Source of the DNA: Halomarina salina
GTDB taxonomy: Archaea; Halobacteriota; Halobacteria; Halobacteriales; Haloarculaceae
DNA length: 64,000 nucleotides
Direction: 5' to 3'
Assembly (NCBI RefSeq): GCF_023074835.1
Contig: NZ_JALLGW010000001.1
Location: forward strand, 372,001 to 436,000
Below the pieces are notes generated by a model. It searched no databases and was not told the origin of the DNA. It saw only the letters and a program-made list of their open reading frames with translations. Both the position numbers and the translations under genes were made by a program. Positions 51,780 to 60,721 of this stretch are shown here, piece after piece (within the stretch, counting starts at the first letter, position 1; the number at the start of each line of letters is the position of its first letter).

Positions 51780-51959
51780 ATGACCAAATCACCGGAGACC
51801 ATCGACGGCAAAGACGCGTTCACCGAGGCACTGACCCGACTGATAGACACCGCCGAAGCGACTCACGTCGACGTGCGGGGAGCGTACGATATCGAAACTA
51901 CCACTGACGAGAGACGGTACGATGTCGTGGTGACCGACGTCGAGCCGACCCGAGACTGA
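51780..51959 (+). CDS. Small hypothetical haloarchaeal protein (59 aa)
   Basis: 59 residues from ATG 51780: MTKSPETIDGKDAFTEALTR, then IDTAEATHVDVRGAYDIETT and RRYDVVVTDV. Helix followed by a beta hairpin, as in the divergent paralogue at 51226-51480. Unknown function. Confidence 0.5.
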   Translation: MTKSPETIDGKDAFTEALTRLIDTAEATHVDVRGAYDIETTTDERRYDVVVTDVEPTRD

Positions 51960-52063
51960 GACACTCGCGGCACACGTCCATCAATACCGGGAATTCGTGC
52001 GACCGGCTACAGCACAGCCAGACACACCGTACGACAGTCACCGGATGGGGCGTCGAGGACGCC

Positions 52064-52366
52064 CTACAACGACTCTTCGTCGTGTTCCTGCCCGCTCTCC
52101 TCCGTACTTCCGCGGTCGGAGTAGTCCTCTCGGCCGACGGCGTCGTCGCTCAGCATCGTCATCACGGCCTGTCGGAGGTCGTCGGGGTTCTGAATCTCGT
52201 CCTCGTACCCCTGCAACACTGCACCGATGGTGGTCTCGTCGCCCTGCAAGTCGAGCGTCACGTCGCCGTACTCGTCGCGCAGGTCGTCGGTCGAGATGGG
52301 GTAGTCGATGTCCTCCGGGTCGAAGTTCTCGAACGTCACGCCGTGGGTACGGTCGTCGTCGGCCAT
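52064..52366 (-). CDS. DUF5789 family protein
   Basis: 100 residues, acidic and soluble. It has the family-like start VTFENFDPEDIDYPISTDDL and the conserved GDVTLDLQGDETTIGAVLQG, then a helix with PDDLRQAVMTMLSDDAVGRE and a disordered acidic tail. A common haloarchaeal family with unknown function. ATG 52366. Confidence 0.75.
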   Translation of the reverse strand: MADDDRTHGVTFENFDPEDIDYPISTDDLRDEYGDVTLDLQGDETTIGAVLQGYEDEIQNPDDLRQAVMTMLSDDAVGREDYSDRGSTEESGQEHDEESL

Positions 52367-52498
52367 GGTCGGTTCTGAGGCGTGCCCCCGTGAAAGCGCT
52401 GTGGCCTGCCGGTCCCGTCTCTCCTCGGTCGCTCCTCACGATTCGCGTCTCCCCGGTCGCTCCCACCGATTCAAGACGCCGCGCGTGCAGCGACGGGT

Positions 52499-53209
52499 AT
52501 GGACCTCGCCGCGCGGACCTGGACGGACCTCGCGGAGTGCGAGACGCGCCTCGCGCTCCTCCCGGTCGGGAGCACCGAACAGCACGGCCCGCACGCACCG
52601 CTGGGCACCGACCACCTCGCCGCGGCCGCCGTCGCGGAGACGGCTGCGGACGCCCACGACGAGGAGGTGGTCGTCGCCCCCACGGTTCCGGTCGGCGTCT
52701 CGGAGGAACACCGCGCGTTCGCGGGGACGCTCTGGGTGGGCGAAGACACCTTCCGAGCGTACGTCGGGGACGTCGTCGAGAGCCTCGCTCACCACGGGTT
52801 CGACCACGTGGTCGTCGTCAACGGGCACGGCGGGAACGTCGCTGCGCTCCGGGAGGTCTGCGGTCGACTCACCCGCGACGACGTGGCCTACACGCTCCCG
52901 TTCACGTGGTTCGACGGCGTCACGAGCGACCTGCCGATGGGTCACGCCGGAGCGCGCGAGACCGCACTACTCCGGCACGTCGTCCCCGACCTGGTCAGGG
53001 AGGAACGCGTCGAGGACGCCCGCGAGGAGGCCGCCGACCGCTGGGGCGAGTGGGTCGCGGGCGTCAACCTCGCGTACGACACCGACGAGTTCTCGCCGAA
53101 CGGCGTGGTCGGCGACCCGGACGCTGGCGACGCCGAGGCGGGAGAGGTGCTCCTCGACGAAGCGGCGACGGCGCTCTGTGAACTACTGGCAGCGATGGCC
53201 GACCGCTGA
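52499..53209 (+). CDS. Creatininase family amidohydrolase
   Basis: 236 residues. Metal-site motifs of the family are present: LLPVGSTEQHGPHAPLGTDH (Glu, His and Asp ligands), VVNGHGGNVAALREV and a later GHAGARETALLR Glu. Besides creatininase, related enzymes act in riboflavin/F420 (ArfB) and mycofactocin (MftE) pathways; archaeal ArfB hydrolyses the formamide of an early flavin and F420 intermediate. Length and motifs fit ArfB-like archaeal proteins, but the substrate is not certain. ATG 52499. Confidence 0.8.
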   Translation: MDLAARTWTDLAECETRLALLPVGSTEQHGPHAPLGTDHLAAAAVAETAADAHDEEVVVAPTVPVGVSEEHRAFAGTLWVGEDTFRAYVGDVVESLAHHGFDHVVVVNGHGGNVAALREVCGRLTRDDVAYTLPFTWFDGVTSDLPMGHAGARETALLRHVVPDLVREERVEDAREEAADRWGEWVAGVNLAYDTDEFSPNGVVGDPDAGDAEAGEVLLDEAATALCELLAAMADR

Positions 53210-53340
53210 CGGCTACGTCCGCCCGCCATCGGCCGTCGAGCGTCGGCCGTCGAGCAGGATTACCCACGAAAGACACGACTGCGGACGGCTCGCTACCGAA
53301 ATACTGGGCAAGTAAATAGAGTATACTGGCGTACCGATTC

Positions 53341-53348
53341 GTTTATCT
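53341..53348 (+). promoter_or_regulatory. TATA box of the TetR gene
   Basis: GTTTATCT centred about 27 nt before the GTG at 53371. It supports GTG as a leaderless start. Confidence 0.5.
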
Positions 53349-53370
53349 CGGTAATCAGACTAACGAGTGT

Positions 53371-53997
53371 GTGGCAGGATTCGACGACGAGGAACGCGAG
53401 CGAATCAGAGCCGACCTGCTCCGTGCGGGCGAGGACCTGTTCGTCCAGTACGGACCGAAGCGGGCCACGATAACCGACGTCACCGACGCGGTCGGCGTCT
53501 CGAAACCGATCTTCTATCGCTTCTTCGACTCCAAGGCGGAGTTCTACGTGGCGATACTCCGACGTCGCAACGAGGCGTTCGCTCGGGAGACACGCTCGGA
53601 ACTGGAGGACGTGGCCACGCCGTACGAGGGGCTCAAACGACTCCTCTACCGTTACAAGTCGCATCTGGAGGAGAACCCGCTCGTCCGCCGGAGCCTCACG
53701 CGGGAGCACTACCGCGACGTGTTCCGCAACGTCCCACCGGAGCTACTGAGAGAGCTACAGGAGGAGAGCGTGCCCGACGTGCTGCCGCTCGTGCGGTCGT
53801 TGCAGGAACGGAGCGACGGTCGGTTCGCTGAGTACGACCCGGCGACGGTCCTCGGCGTGTTAGAGACGGTCGGCCTTCAGGTCGCGCAGCGAGCGGGCGA
53901 CGACGACGGAGCGGCCGATTACGACCAGGTGATGAGCCTCCTCATCAGTTCGCTCGCGAGGGGGTTGACGGCCGACACCTACCAGGCCCCGGGGTGA
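53371..53997 (+). CDS. TetR/AcrR family transcriptional regulator
   Basis: 208 residues from GTG 53371. N-terminal TetR DNA-binding domain (about 8-55): RADLLRAGEDLFVQYGPKRA, ITDVTDAVGVSKPIFYRFFD with the classic VSKPIFYRFFxSKxEF. The all-helical C terminus is a ligand-binding/dimerisation domain without known ligand. Flanked by creatininase and DUF5790 genes; target genes unknown, although TetR proteins often regulate a neighbouring transporter. Confidence 0.85.
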   Translation: MAGFDDEERERIRADLLRAGEDLFVQYGPKRATITDVTDAVGVSKPIFYRFFDSKAEFYVAILRRRNEAFARETRSELEDVATPYEGLKRLLYRYKSHLEENPLVRRSLTREHYRDVFRNVPPELLRELQEESVPDVLPLVRSLQERSDGRFAEYDPATVLGVLETVGLQVAQRAGDDDGAADYDQVMSLLISSLARGLTADTYQAPG

Positions 53998-54036
53998 CGG
54001 CGGGTCGTCCCGTCTCCGAGAGCTGAGACGTGCCGA

Positions 54037-54525
54037 TTACTCCTCGTCTTCCTCTTCTTCCTCGTCTTCCCCGCCATCGGCCTCCGCTTCCTCGACATCG
54101 TCCGTGTCGTCGCCCGCGCCCTCCGCCTCCGCGTCGGCGTGCAGGTCGTCGAGCAGACTCCGGAGCTGTGGGACCGTGCTGGCGAGTTCGCCGACCTTCT
54201 CGCGGGCCTCGACGATGTCCTCCATCGCCTCGGTGAGCGCCTCCAGCTCCTCCTCCAGGTCGTCGGCGTCGTCGAACGCGTCGGCGCGCTGGCCCATCGT
54301 GTACCACTTGCGGGCGTCCCGGAGGTGGTCCTCGGCGTCACCGACGTCGAGCGTCCCGCGGAGCGCGTTGAGCACGCCGAGCGTGTTCTCCGCCTCGACC
54401 TCCCAGATGGACTCGGGGTCGGGGAGTTCGGCGCGTGCGGCGTCGAGGTGCTCCTCCACGTCGGCGCGAATCTCGCTGGCCGCCTCGCCGAACAGTTCGT
54501 CGTCGTCGAGGGTCGATTGGCTCAT
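54037..54525 (-). CDS. DUF5790 family protein
   Basis: 162 residues from ATG 54525: acidic, largely helical (DDDELFGEAASEIRADVEEH; then ESIWEVEAENTLGVLNALRG), with a C-terminal tail of nearly pure Glu/Asp. This is the haloarchaeal DUF5790 type. Coiled coil near residues 85-130. Unknown function; the acidic tail would suit high-salt solubility or a nucleic-acid mimic role, both unproven. Confidence 0.7.
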   Translation of the reverse strand: MSQSTLDDDELFGEAASEIRADVEEHLDAARAELPDPESIWEVEAENTLGVLNALRGTLDVGDAEDHLRDARKWYTMGQRADAFDDADDLEEELEALTEAMEDIVEAREKVGELASTVPQLRSLLDDLHADAEAEGAGDDTDDVEEAEADGGEDEEEEEDEE

Positions 54526-54686
54526 GGCACGGGGTTCGACAGCGGCGAGTATAAGTACCCGCCCGAAACTGAAAGTGAAAGCGTGGGTTTCGAGCGGTGT
54601 CGAGTCGGTTCGCACCTACGGGACCGGGACGCCGGATGGACCGGTCGTCGGAAGCCCCCTGTCGAGATTCTCCTCGGTCGTCGGTA

Positions 54687-55022
54687 CTACCGCTCGCTCA
54701 CGTCGACGACGCGCATCAGCGGGTAGCCGTCCTCCATCGCCATCTCCGTGTGGACGACCCGGTCCCCGTACTCGATGCGCATCCGCACCTCCATGTACTC
54801 GCCGGTGAGTTCCGTGTAGTCGTGGGTCGTGTCGAGTTCGTCGGCGAGGACGTCCACGCTGCAGTCCGCACAGAACGGCTGGTTCTCGATGGCCTCCTCC
54901 ATCGCCCGTTCGAGACTCGGGGCGCTCTCGGGGCTGACGGGGGTGCCCGCGAACTGGTGATACAGGGTCCCGAACTTGATTCCCGCCTCGAAACAGGCGG
55001 CTTCGGCGTCCGTGGGGTCCAT
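54687..55022 (-). CDS. mptD: Dihydroneopterin aldolase, archaeal MptD type
   Basis: 111 residues from ATG 55022. Signature ACFEAGIKFGTLYHQFAGTP (9-28) and ELTGEYMEVRMRIEYGDRVV match the archaeal dihydroneopterin aldolase family (PF04038/DUF372; MJ1585 type), which makes 6-hydroxymethyl-dihydropterin for tetrahydromethanopterin or folate-like pterins. Small single-domain enzyme, usually a tetramer. An upstream in-frame extension has no homology-like features. It is divergent from the aIF2-beta gene. Confidence 0.82.
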   Translation of the reverse strand: MDPTDAEAACFEAGIKFGTLYHQFAGTPVSPESAPSLERAMEEAIENQPFCADCSVDVLADELDTTHDYTELTGEYMEVRMRIEYGDRVVHTEMAMEDGYPLMRVVDVSER

Positions 55023-55167
55023 ATGCGGCGGTTTCGTCGCTCGCCGTATAAGACCGGCGAGTCTCGCCGCGTTCCGTCGAGTTCGGGACCGTGAGCCCCC
55101 GAGACGCCTGTCGATACGCCAACGTCCAACACGCAACGCGTAAACGGCCGAATCACCTTCCACACCC

Positions 55168-55791
55168 ATGGACTACGAATCATCACTCGACCGGGCGATG
55201 GAGAACGTCCCGGACATCGACTCCAGCGGCCAGCGCCTCTCCGTCCCCGACGCCGAAGCACAGAAGGACGGTGCGTTCACGCGATTGACGAACCTGGAGG
55301 ACATCGCCGACACCCTCTCCCGCGAGAGCGACCACCTCCACCGGTTCGTCCAGCGCGAACTCGGGACCAACGGGAAACTGGAGGAGGGCGTCGGCCGCTA
55401 CAACGGGTCGTTCAGCGGGTCGGACTTCGACGCCGCCGTCGAGTCGTACGTCGAGACGTACGTCATCTGTGGCGAGTGTGGCCTGCCCGACACCCGCCTC
55501 GTCACCGAGGACCGTACGCCGATGCTCCGCTGTGACGCCTGCGGTGCGTTCCGTCCCGTCTCCAAGCAGCGTCGCTCGAACCAGCAACAGCAGCAGCGCG
55601 ACGCCATCGAGGAGGGCAACACGTACACGCTGGAGATCACCTCCACCGGCCGCAAGGGCGACGGCGTCGCCGAACGCGGCGAGTACACCGTCTTCGTCCC
55701 CGGCGCACAGGAGGGCGACGTCGTCGAGGCGTACATCGACAACGTCTCCGGGTCGCTCGCGTTCGCCCGCCTCGAATCGAAACACGACTGA
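55168..55791 (+). CDS. Translation initiation factor aIF2-beta with C-terminal TRAM domain
   Basis: 207 residues. N-terminal aIF2-beta-like alpha/beta region (about 35-90), zinc ribbon CGECGLPDTRLV...CDACGAFRPV (about 97-125), then a Gln-rich linker and a TRAM domain (about 145-205: YTLEITSTGRKGDGVAERGE, YTVFVPGAQEGDVVEAYI). TRAM domains bind RNA. The combination is the form seen in haloarchaeal translation initiation factor 2 beta-like proteins. ATG 55168. Confidence 0.85.
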   Translation: MDYESSLDRAMENVPDIDSSGQRLSVPDAEAQKDGAFTRLTNLEDIADTLSRESDHLHRFVQRELGTNGKLEEGVGRYNGSFSGSDFDAAVESYVETYVICGECGLPDTRLVTEDRTPMLRCDACGAFRPVSKQRRSNQQQQQRDAIEEGNTYTLEITSTGRKGDGVAERGEYTVFVPGAQEGDVVEAYIDNVSGSLAFARLESKHD

Positions 55792-55876
55792 GTCGGTCTG
55801 CGGACCTCTCCACTCGTTCTTCGACGCCTCGTTCCCGGTTCGGAACACCCTTGCTCGCTCCAGGAAACGACCGGAC

Positions 55877-56533
55877 GTGAACCGATTCCGAGCGGTGCTG
55901 TTCGACATGGACGGCGTCCTCGTCGACTCCGAACCCCACTGGCAGCGGTTCTGGACCGAGGAGGTGTTCGGCGAGGCAGAGCGCGGGACGCCGACGCTCG
56001 ACGAGGTGACGGGCCGCAACTACCGCGAGAGCCTCGCCGAACTCGACGCGGAGTACGGCTTCCCGCGAAGCGTCGAACACTACGCTCGCCGTTTCGAGGA
56101 CCGGGCAGAGGACATCTACGGGACGACGGTGACGCAGACGCCGGGCATCGACGCGCTGTTCGACGCGGTTCGCAGTCGCGACCGGGGTCTCGGCGTCGTC
56201 TCCTCCTCGCCACACGCCTGGATATCGACCGTCGTCGACCGGTTCGACCTCGACCCGCTGGACGTCGTCGTCAGCGCGATGGACCTCGACGGACCGGGCA
56301 AGCCCGCACCCGCCATCTACGAGCACGCCGCCGCCGAACTCGGCGTCGAACCCGAGCACTGCGTCGTCGTCGAGGACTCCGTCCACGGCGTCCGGGCGGC
56401 GTCTGACGCTGGCGCGACCGTCGTCCGCTTCAAGTACGACGAGTCCGTGCCGACCGTCGACGGCGTCGACGCCCTCGCCGAGGACCCGACGGACCTCCGC
56501 GAGACGGTGCTCGGGTTGCTGGACGAGGAGTAG
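55877..56533 (+). CDS. HAD superfamily hydrolase (phosphoglycolate phosphatase/beta-PGM-like)
   Basis: 218 residues from GTG 55877. HAD motif I LFDMDGVLVD (nucleophile D10, D12), motif II LGVVSSSPH, motif III Lys in GPGKPAPAIY, and motif IV CVVVEDSVHGVRAA. An alpha-helical cap (about 20-85) makes it a subclass I enzyme of the phosphatase/mutase group. Substrate not predictable. It lies downstream of aIF2-beta with 85 bp between; separate promoter likely. Confidence 0.85.
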   Translation: MNRFRAVLFDMDGVLVDSEPHWQRFWTEEVFGEAERGTPTLDEVTGRNYRESLAELDAEYGFPRSVEHYARRFEDRAEDIYGTTVTQTPGIDALFDAVRSRDRGLGVVSSSPHAWISTVVDRFDLDPLDVVVSAMDLDGPGKPAPAIYEHAAAELGVEPEHCVVVEDSVHGVRAASDAGATVVRFKYDESVPTVDGVDALAEDPTDLRETVLGLLDEE

Positions 56534-56588
56534 TGAGGGCGCGTTCGCAGGCACCACGTCGCTCGTTCGCTCTCGCTCCGCTCCCTCG

Positions 56589-56630
56589 CGGGAATCGCGC
56601 GAGACGCCATGGGCGTCTCGCTGATTCCCG
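56589..56630. repeat. Long interrupted intergenic palindrome
   Basis: CGGGAATC, then GAGACGCC-ATG-GGCGTCTC, then GATTCCCG form a nested hairpin (56589-56630). Flanking sequence contains further CTCGCTTCGCTCGG-like arms. It is like the other intergenic palindromes and lies between the HAD and NAD-dehydrogenase genes. Confidence 0.6.
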
Positions 56631-56705
56631 TTCGCTCCCTCGCTTCGCTCGGTCGCTCACGGGAACCGCGCCTTTCATCACACCCACTCACCACTCATTC
56701 AGTAA

Positions 56706-57446
56706 ATGGCGCGGGTCCTACTCACGGGGGCGGCCGGGCGCGTCGGCACCGCCATACTCGGCGGTCTCGACGACGCTCACGACTGGCGACTACTCGACCG
56801 TGACCCACCGACGGGTGAACTCACGGAGTACGAGTACTTCGTCGCGGACATTACCGACGAGTCCGCCCTCCTCGCCGCGATGGAGGGCATCGACGTCGTC
56901 GTCCACCTCGCCGGCGACCCCCGTCCCGAAGCCCCCTGGGACTCCGTGCTCGCCAACAACATCGACGGGACCCACGCCGTCTTCGAGGCGGCCGTCGAGA
57001 GCGGCGTCGAGAAGGTCGCCTTCGCCTCCTCGAACCACGCCGTCGGAGCGTACGAACTCGAACGGACGCCCCAGATATATCGGACCGTGAGCGACTACCG
57101 CCTCGACGGCAGCGAACTCCCTCGCCCGAAGAACCTCTACGGCGTCTCGAAGGCCGCCGGGGAGACGCTCGGCCGGTACTACCACGACATGTACGACCTC
57201 TCGGTCGTCTGCGTCCGCATCGGGAACCTGACGAAGGACCACCCGCCAATCGACTACGAGCGCGGACAGGCGATGTGGCTCTCCTACCGCGACTGCGCGC
57301 ACCTGTTCGACCGCTGCATCCGCGCCGACTACGACTACGAGGTCGTCTACGGCATCTCCGACAACGACCGGAAGTACTACTCCCTCCAGCCAGCGCGCGA
57401 CGTGCTGGGCTACGACCCCCAGGACAACTCCGCCGACCACGACTAG
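56706..57446 (+). CDS. NAD-dependent sugar dehydrogenase/epimerase, Azf-like
   Basis: 246 residues, extended short-chain dehydrogenase: dinucleotide motif TGAAGRVG (7-14), catalytic Ser (FASSN, about 108-109) and YGVSK pair Y145/K149. The C-terminal GNLTKDHPPIDYERGQAMWL and the SYRDCAHLFDRC pattern resemble haloarchaeal NAD-dependent glucose-6-phosphate dehydrogenase Azf and uronate dehydrogenases. Azf would open the oxidative pentose-type route. ATG 56706. I would call it Azf-like but substrate is inferred. Confidence 0.75.
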   Translation: MARVLLTGAAGRVGTAILGGLDDAHDWRLLDRDPPTGELTEYEYFVADITDESALLAAMEGIDVVVHLAGDPRPEAPWDSVLANNIDGTHAVFEAAVESGVEKVAFASSNHAVGAYELERTPQIYRTVSDYRLDGSELPRPKNLYGVSKAAGETLGRYYHDMYDLSVVCVRIGNLTKDHPPIDYERGQAMWLSYRDCAHLFDRCIRADYDYEVVYGISDNDRKYYSLQPARDVLGYDPQDNSADHD

Positions 57447-57498
57447 GGCTCCGAGTGGATTTTACGATTTGCCGCTCCTCGAATGGAACGAGGGTGCG

Positions 57499-58392
57499 TT
57501 ATGTGTCTCGTGCGTTCCTCAGGGCATCAAGAAGTGGCTCTCCGTCCCGATACGCAGTGAGTGTATCAGAAACCATCTGATGGTCGGCTCCCGAAATCTC
57601 AAGCGCGACGGTGAGAGCAAACATCAGTGATTTGATTGTTCCGACGTAGGCGACAGCCTTCTGGTACGTGAGGGCGACGTCCATTTGCTCCAATGAGGTG
57701 AATTCCTCTTCCTCGTCGTACGCCATGAAATCGATGAGCCAGACGCGATAGACAATCGAGAGAACGATGACGAGTAAAATGAGCTGAATCGCGAGAGAGG
57801 CAGAGACATCGTGATACGTCAGCTGGAACAATCGAAGACCAGTCGCTTGCGAAATGAGGAGGACAGCTCCGAGACCTAAGGAGAGTACCAGCTCACCATC
57901 CTCCAACCGCTTCTTACCTGTCTCCCGCACATCAACCAGTTCCTCTCGATACCGACCTTCCGTCGAGTAAGAAAGAGAGATATCCCGTTGTTCGACCATT
58001 ATATCGACCATCACTCCTCTCATGTACCGACATTGCTCGGCAAGACCTGAGAAGTCGATTTTGCCCCCGGCTTTCGTCTTCAGCGATCGAACCTTCCTGC
58101 CAAGACGTGGGATTGGGGCCGTCAGGAAGACCAGTGCAGTGAGGAGAATCGTGATTACGAGGAAAAGAACGGTCTTTACCAGTGCTTTCGCAGTCATTCG
58201 GATTAGCACCCAAACCAATCGCGTGAACCCAATGACTAGCCCGAGTGCCTTGACGAGGAGAAAGAGCGGGACGGCAATCGCCAGAACAGGAATCGCGACG
58301 GACCACCGGAAGGCTTGCTCGTTGAGGGTATAGAGGGCTGCTCCGAAGACGACGAGTGCCCCGAAAGCAATCACCACCTCCTGAAATAACAT
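57499..58392 (-). CDS. Membrane protein of lower G+C content
   Basis: 297 residues. Hydrophobic N terminus with helices at about 5-25, 30-52 and 70-92, a central charged helical domain and two further helices near 178-225; then a soluble C-terminal domain with QKAVAYVGTIKSLMFALTVA. No family recognised. Codon usage and base composition are clearly lower in G+C than those of all neighbours (many A/T third positions), suggesting lateral transfer. TATA-like TAATAGC is centred about 28 nt before ATG 58392. Confidence 0.62.
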   Translation of the reverse strand: MLFQEVVIAFGALVVFGAALYTLNEQAFRWSVAIPVLAIAVPLFLLVKALGLVIGFTRLVWVLIRMTAKALVKTVLFLVITILLTALVFLTAPIPRLGRKVRSLKTKAGGKIDFSGLAEQCRYMRGVMVDIMVEQRDISLSYSTEGRYREELVDVRETGKKRLEDGELVLSLGLGAVLLISQATGLRLFQLTYHDVSASLAIQLILLVIVLSIVYRVWLIDFMAYDEEEEFTSLEQMDVALTYQKAVAYVGTIKSLMFALTVALEISGADHQMVSDTLTAYRDGEPLLDALRNARDT

Positions 58393-58416
58393 ATTGCGTG
58401 AAAGAAATGAGTGTGT

Positions 58417-58424
58417 GCTATTAC
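58417..58424 (-). promoter_or_regulatory. TATA box of the low-GC membrane protein gene
   Basis: Minus-strand GTAATAGC centred about 28 nt before ATG 58392, leaderless spacing. Confidence 0.45.
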
Positions 58425-58485
58425 ACCTTGCGGCGGTCGGAATATATAGGACTGAAGCGACGAGAAAGATCAGTTTCAGGACGAC

Positions 58486-59319
58486 TTACTCCAGCAGGTG
58501 CGGCGCGAGGCGCTCGATGCGCTTCTCGGTCCGCGGGTGGGTGGCGAACAGCGTCGCCAGCAGGCCGCGCTCGCCGCCGAAGATGCAGAGCGCGCCGACC
58601 TGGCCGTCCACGTCCGGGGCATCCTCGTGGCTGCCCACCGACGCAATCTTCGCCAGCGCACGGCCCAGCGCCTCGGGGTCGCCCGTGGAGGCCACTGCGT
58701 CCTCGTCGGCGGCGTACTCGCGGTAGCGTGAGATAGCGAGGACGAACACCATGACGACCGTCTGGACGACGGAGCTGACGACCCAGCCGACGATGGTCAC
58801 GGCGAAGCTGTCGTCGGCGAGCGCGACGAGCCAGAACACGGCGATGCCGACGATGGACGCGACGCTCTGCCCGAACAGCATCACCGTCACGTCGCGGTTC
58901 CTGATGTGCGCGAGTTCGTGGGCCAGTACGCCCTCCAGTTCGTCGTCGTCGAGCAGTTCGAGCAGCGTGTCGCTCACGACGACGACGCCAGCCCCCTTCC
59001 GCCCGACGGCGAACGCGTTCGGGACGCCCATGCGGCCGAGTTTCAGGGCGGGCTTCGCGATGCCCATCTCCTCGCTCAACTGCTCGACGGTCGCGTGGAT
59101 TTCGGGGTGCTCCTCGGCGTGGAGGTCACGCGCGTCCACGCCGCGCAGTGCGAGCCACTTGCCGAGTTTGTACTGGACGCCGACGAACACGACGCTCCCC
59201 GGGAGGACCCATTCGAGGCCGAACCCCGCCCGGTTCATGAACAGCGCGAACGCGGCGTAGAACGCGAACACGACGGAGCCCGCGACGAGCATCCGCACCT
59301 GAAGCATCCGGTCAGACAT
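58486..59319 (-). CDS. htpX: Protease HtpX (M48)
   Basis: 277 residues, the usual HtpX length. Two N-terminal membrane helices (about 8-30 and 32-52), MGVPNAFAVGRKGAGVVVVS, HExxH in GVLAHELAHIRNRDVTV, two more helices (about 165-215), and YREYAADEDAVASTGDPEAL with the third ligand, then ATHPRTEKRIERL. HtpX cleaves misfolded membrane proteins. The start is ATG 59319 (MSDRMLQVRMLVAGSVVFAF). The second M48 protease of this window. Confidence 0.9.
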   Translation of the reverse strand: MSDRMLQVRMLVAGSVVFAFYAAFALFMNRAGFGLEWVLPGSVVFVGVQYKLGKWLALRGVDARDLHAEEHPEIHATVEQLSEEMGIAKPALKLGRMGVPNAFAVGRKGAGVVVVSDTLLELLDDDELEGVLAHELAHIRNRDVTVMLFGQSVASIVGIAVFWLVALADDSFAVTIVGWVVSSVVQTVVMVFVLAISRYREYAADEDAVASTGDPEALGRALAKIASVGSHEDAPDVDGQVGALCIFGGERGLLATLFATHPRTEKRIERLAPHLLE

Positions 59320-59423
59320 ATACGAAATGAAGAATTTACTGAAGCCGCATAGCTCTAGGGGCGGCTGTCGGAGTCGCCGCCGAACGGTCGGTCGACGCCA
59401 AACGGCCGGCCAGCGCCGGAGGC

Positions 59424-60113
59424 TCAATCGACGTCGAACAGTCCCTCGACGCCCGACGCCTCGTGTTCGCGGCGGGCGACGTGGTCGCCCAGTCGCTGGA
59501 CGACCAGCGGACGGTTCCCGCCGGCGACGAGGTCCACGAGCAGCGAGACGAACGGACTCGTCGCCCGACCGTCCGTCAGGTCCGCCCGGCCGTACTCGAC
59601 GGCCTGCTCGACCGTCTCGCTGTCGAGGTCGTACTCCTCGACGATTGCCTCGACGCACAGGACGACCGTCTCGAACTCCAGCGTGGCCGGGTCGACCGGT
59701 TCGCCATCGAGTTCGATTGCAACGGGTCCGTCGCGCTCGACCGTCTCGGGCGTGACCGCGACGGTGCCGAGGAACTCCCGGACCGGGTCGAGCGAGACGC
59801 CGCGGTACGTCGACCCGAGGCCACCGAGGTAACCCTGTGCGCTCTCGGCGAGACCGCTGGCCCCCCGCCAGTTGCCCGTCGTCGCGTGGTGGACCGCCGC
59901 CGTCGTCTGGATGAGTCCCTGCAGGAGTCGGCGGTCCGGGGAGTCGACGCCGTCGCTCGACCCGCCTGAGCCAGCGACGGTCCCGTCCACCTCGTCGTCC
60001 TCGTCCCCGCCGAGTTCGAGCCAGCGGTGTTCCCACGGGTCGTGCGCCGCGTGGAACTCCCCGGCGCTGTAGAGCGCGAGTCCGGCCCGGAGGGACCGCT
60101 CGGTCCGGTCCAT
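59424..60113 (-). CDS. DUF309 family protein
   Basis: 229 residues from ATG 60113. The family signature lies at the N terminus: RAGLALYSAGEFHAAHDPWE and RWLELGG (metal-type H-x-x-H/W-E), then DRRLLQGLIQTTAAVHHATT. DUF309 proteins are small helical proteins of unknown function; the long C-terminal half (about 110-229) is an extension common in haloarchaea. Divergent from the MaoC gene. Confidence 0.78.
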   Translation of the reverse strand: MDRTERSLRAGLALYSAGEFHAAHDPWEHRWLELGGDEDDEVDGTVAGSGGSSDGVDSPDRRLLQGLIQTTAAVHHATTGNWRGASGLAESAQGYLGGLGSTYRGVSLDPVREFLGTVAVTPETVERDGPVAIELDGEPVDPATLEFETVVLCVEAIVEEYDLDSETVEQAVEYGRADLTDGRATSPFVSLLVDLVAGGNRPLVVQRLGDHVARREHEASGVEGLFDVD

Positions 60114-60244
60114 GCCCCGGCGTCGGAGAGCCAGGGGTAAAGGCCTCCCGTCGCTGTCGACCGGCCCCAGGCGGGAGTCGACCTGCACCGTCGCTCGCGA
60201 ACGGTCTCGTGAACGCTTACGGTCTCCCGGTCGGACGGTGTGGT

Positions 60245-60679
60245 ATGTTCGCGACCTACGAGGACGTCACCGTCGGCGCGACGGCGTCGTTCGGCGAGTA
60301 CGAGATGACCCGCGAGGAGATACTGACGTTCGCCCAGCAGTACGACCCACAGCCGTTCCACACCGACGAGGCGGCGGCCGAGCAGTCGATGTTCGGCGGT
60401 CTCGTCGCCAGCGGGTGGCACACCGCCGCCGTCACGATGCGACTCGTGGTCGCGGGCCTGCTGGAGGACTCCGGGTCGATGGGGGCCGTCGGCGTCGACG
60501 AGTTGCGCTGGCCCAACCCCGTCCGGCCGGGCGACGTGCTCTCCATCGAGGCCGAGATCGTCGACAAGGAGCCGTGGCGAGAGGGCGTCGGCGTCGTCCC
60601 GACACGCATCGTCACGACGAAGGCCGACGGCGAGGTGGCCCAGACGTACGTCGGACGAGTGCTCTACCCGATGGAGTAG
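60245..60679 (+). CDS. MaoC family dehydratase
   Basis: 144 residues from ATG 60245. Hot-dog fold with the R-specific hydratase motif region: YDPQPFHTDEAAAEQSMFGG, LVASGWHTAAVTMRLVV, and LRWPNPVRPGDVLSIEAEIV. The Asp and His of the FHTDEAAAE motif are present. Such enzymes hydrate enoyl-CoA esters, for example in polyhydroxyalkanoate or fatty-acid routes; no partner genes are nearby. Confidence 0.85.
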   Translation: MFATYEDVTVGATASFGEYEMTREEILTFAQQYDPQPFHTDEAAAEQSMFGGLVASGWHTAAVTMRLVVAGLLEDSGSMGAVGVDELRWPNPVRPGDVLSIEAEIVDKEPWREGVGVVPTRIVTTKADGEVAQTYVGRVLYPME

Positions 60680-60721
60680 GTCGGCAGAGCGAGAGCGCTC
60701 CCCCGAACGTCGTCTACCCGC

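Noticed and set aside
51580-51792. A 70-residue leftward protein between the small paralogues
   Set aside because: No recognisable segments, overlap with a better supported start and no promoter signal.
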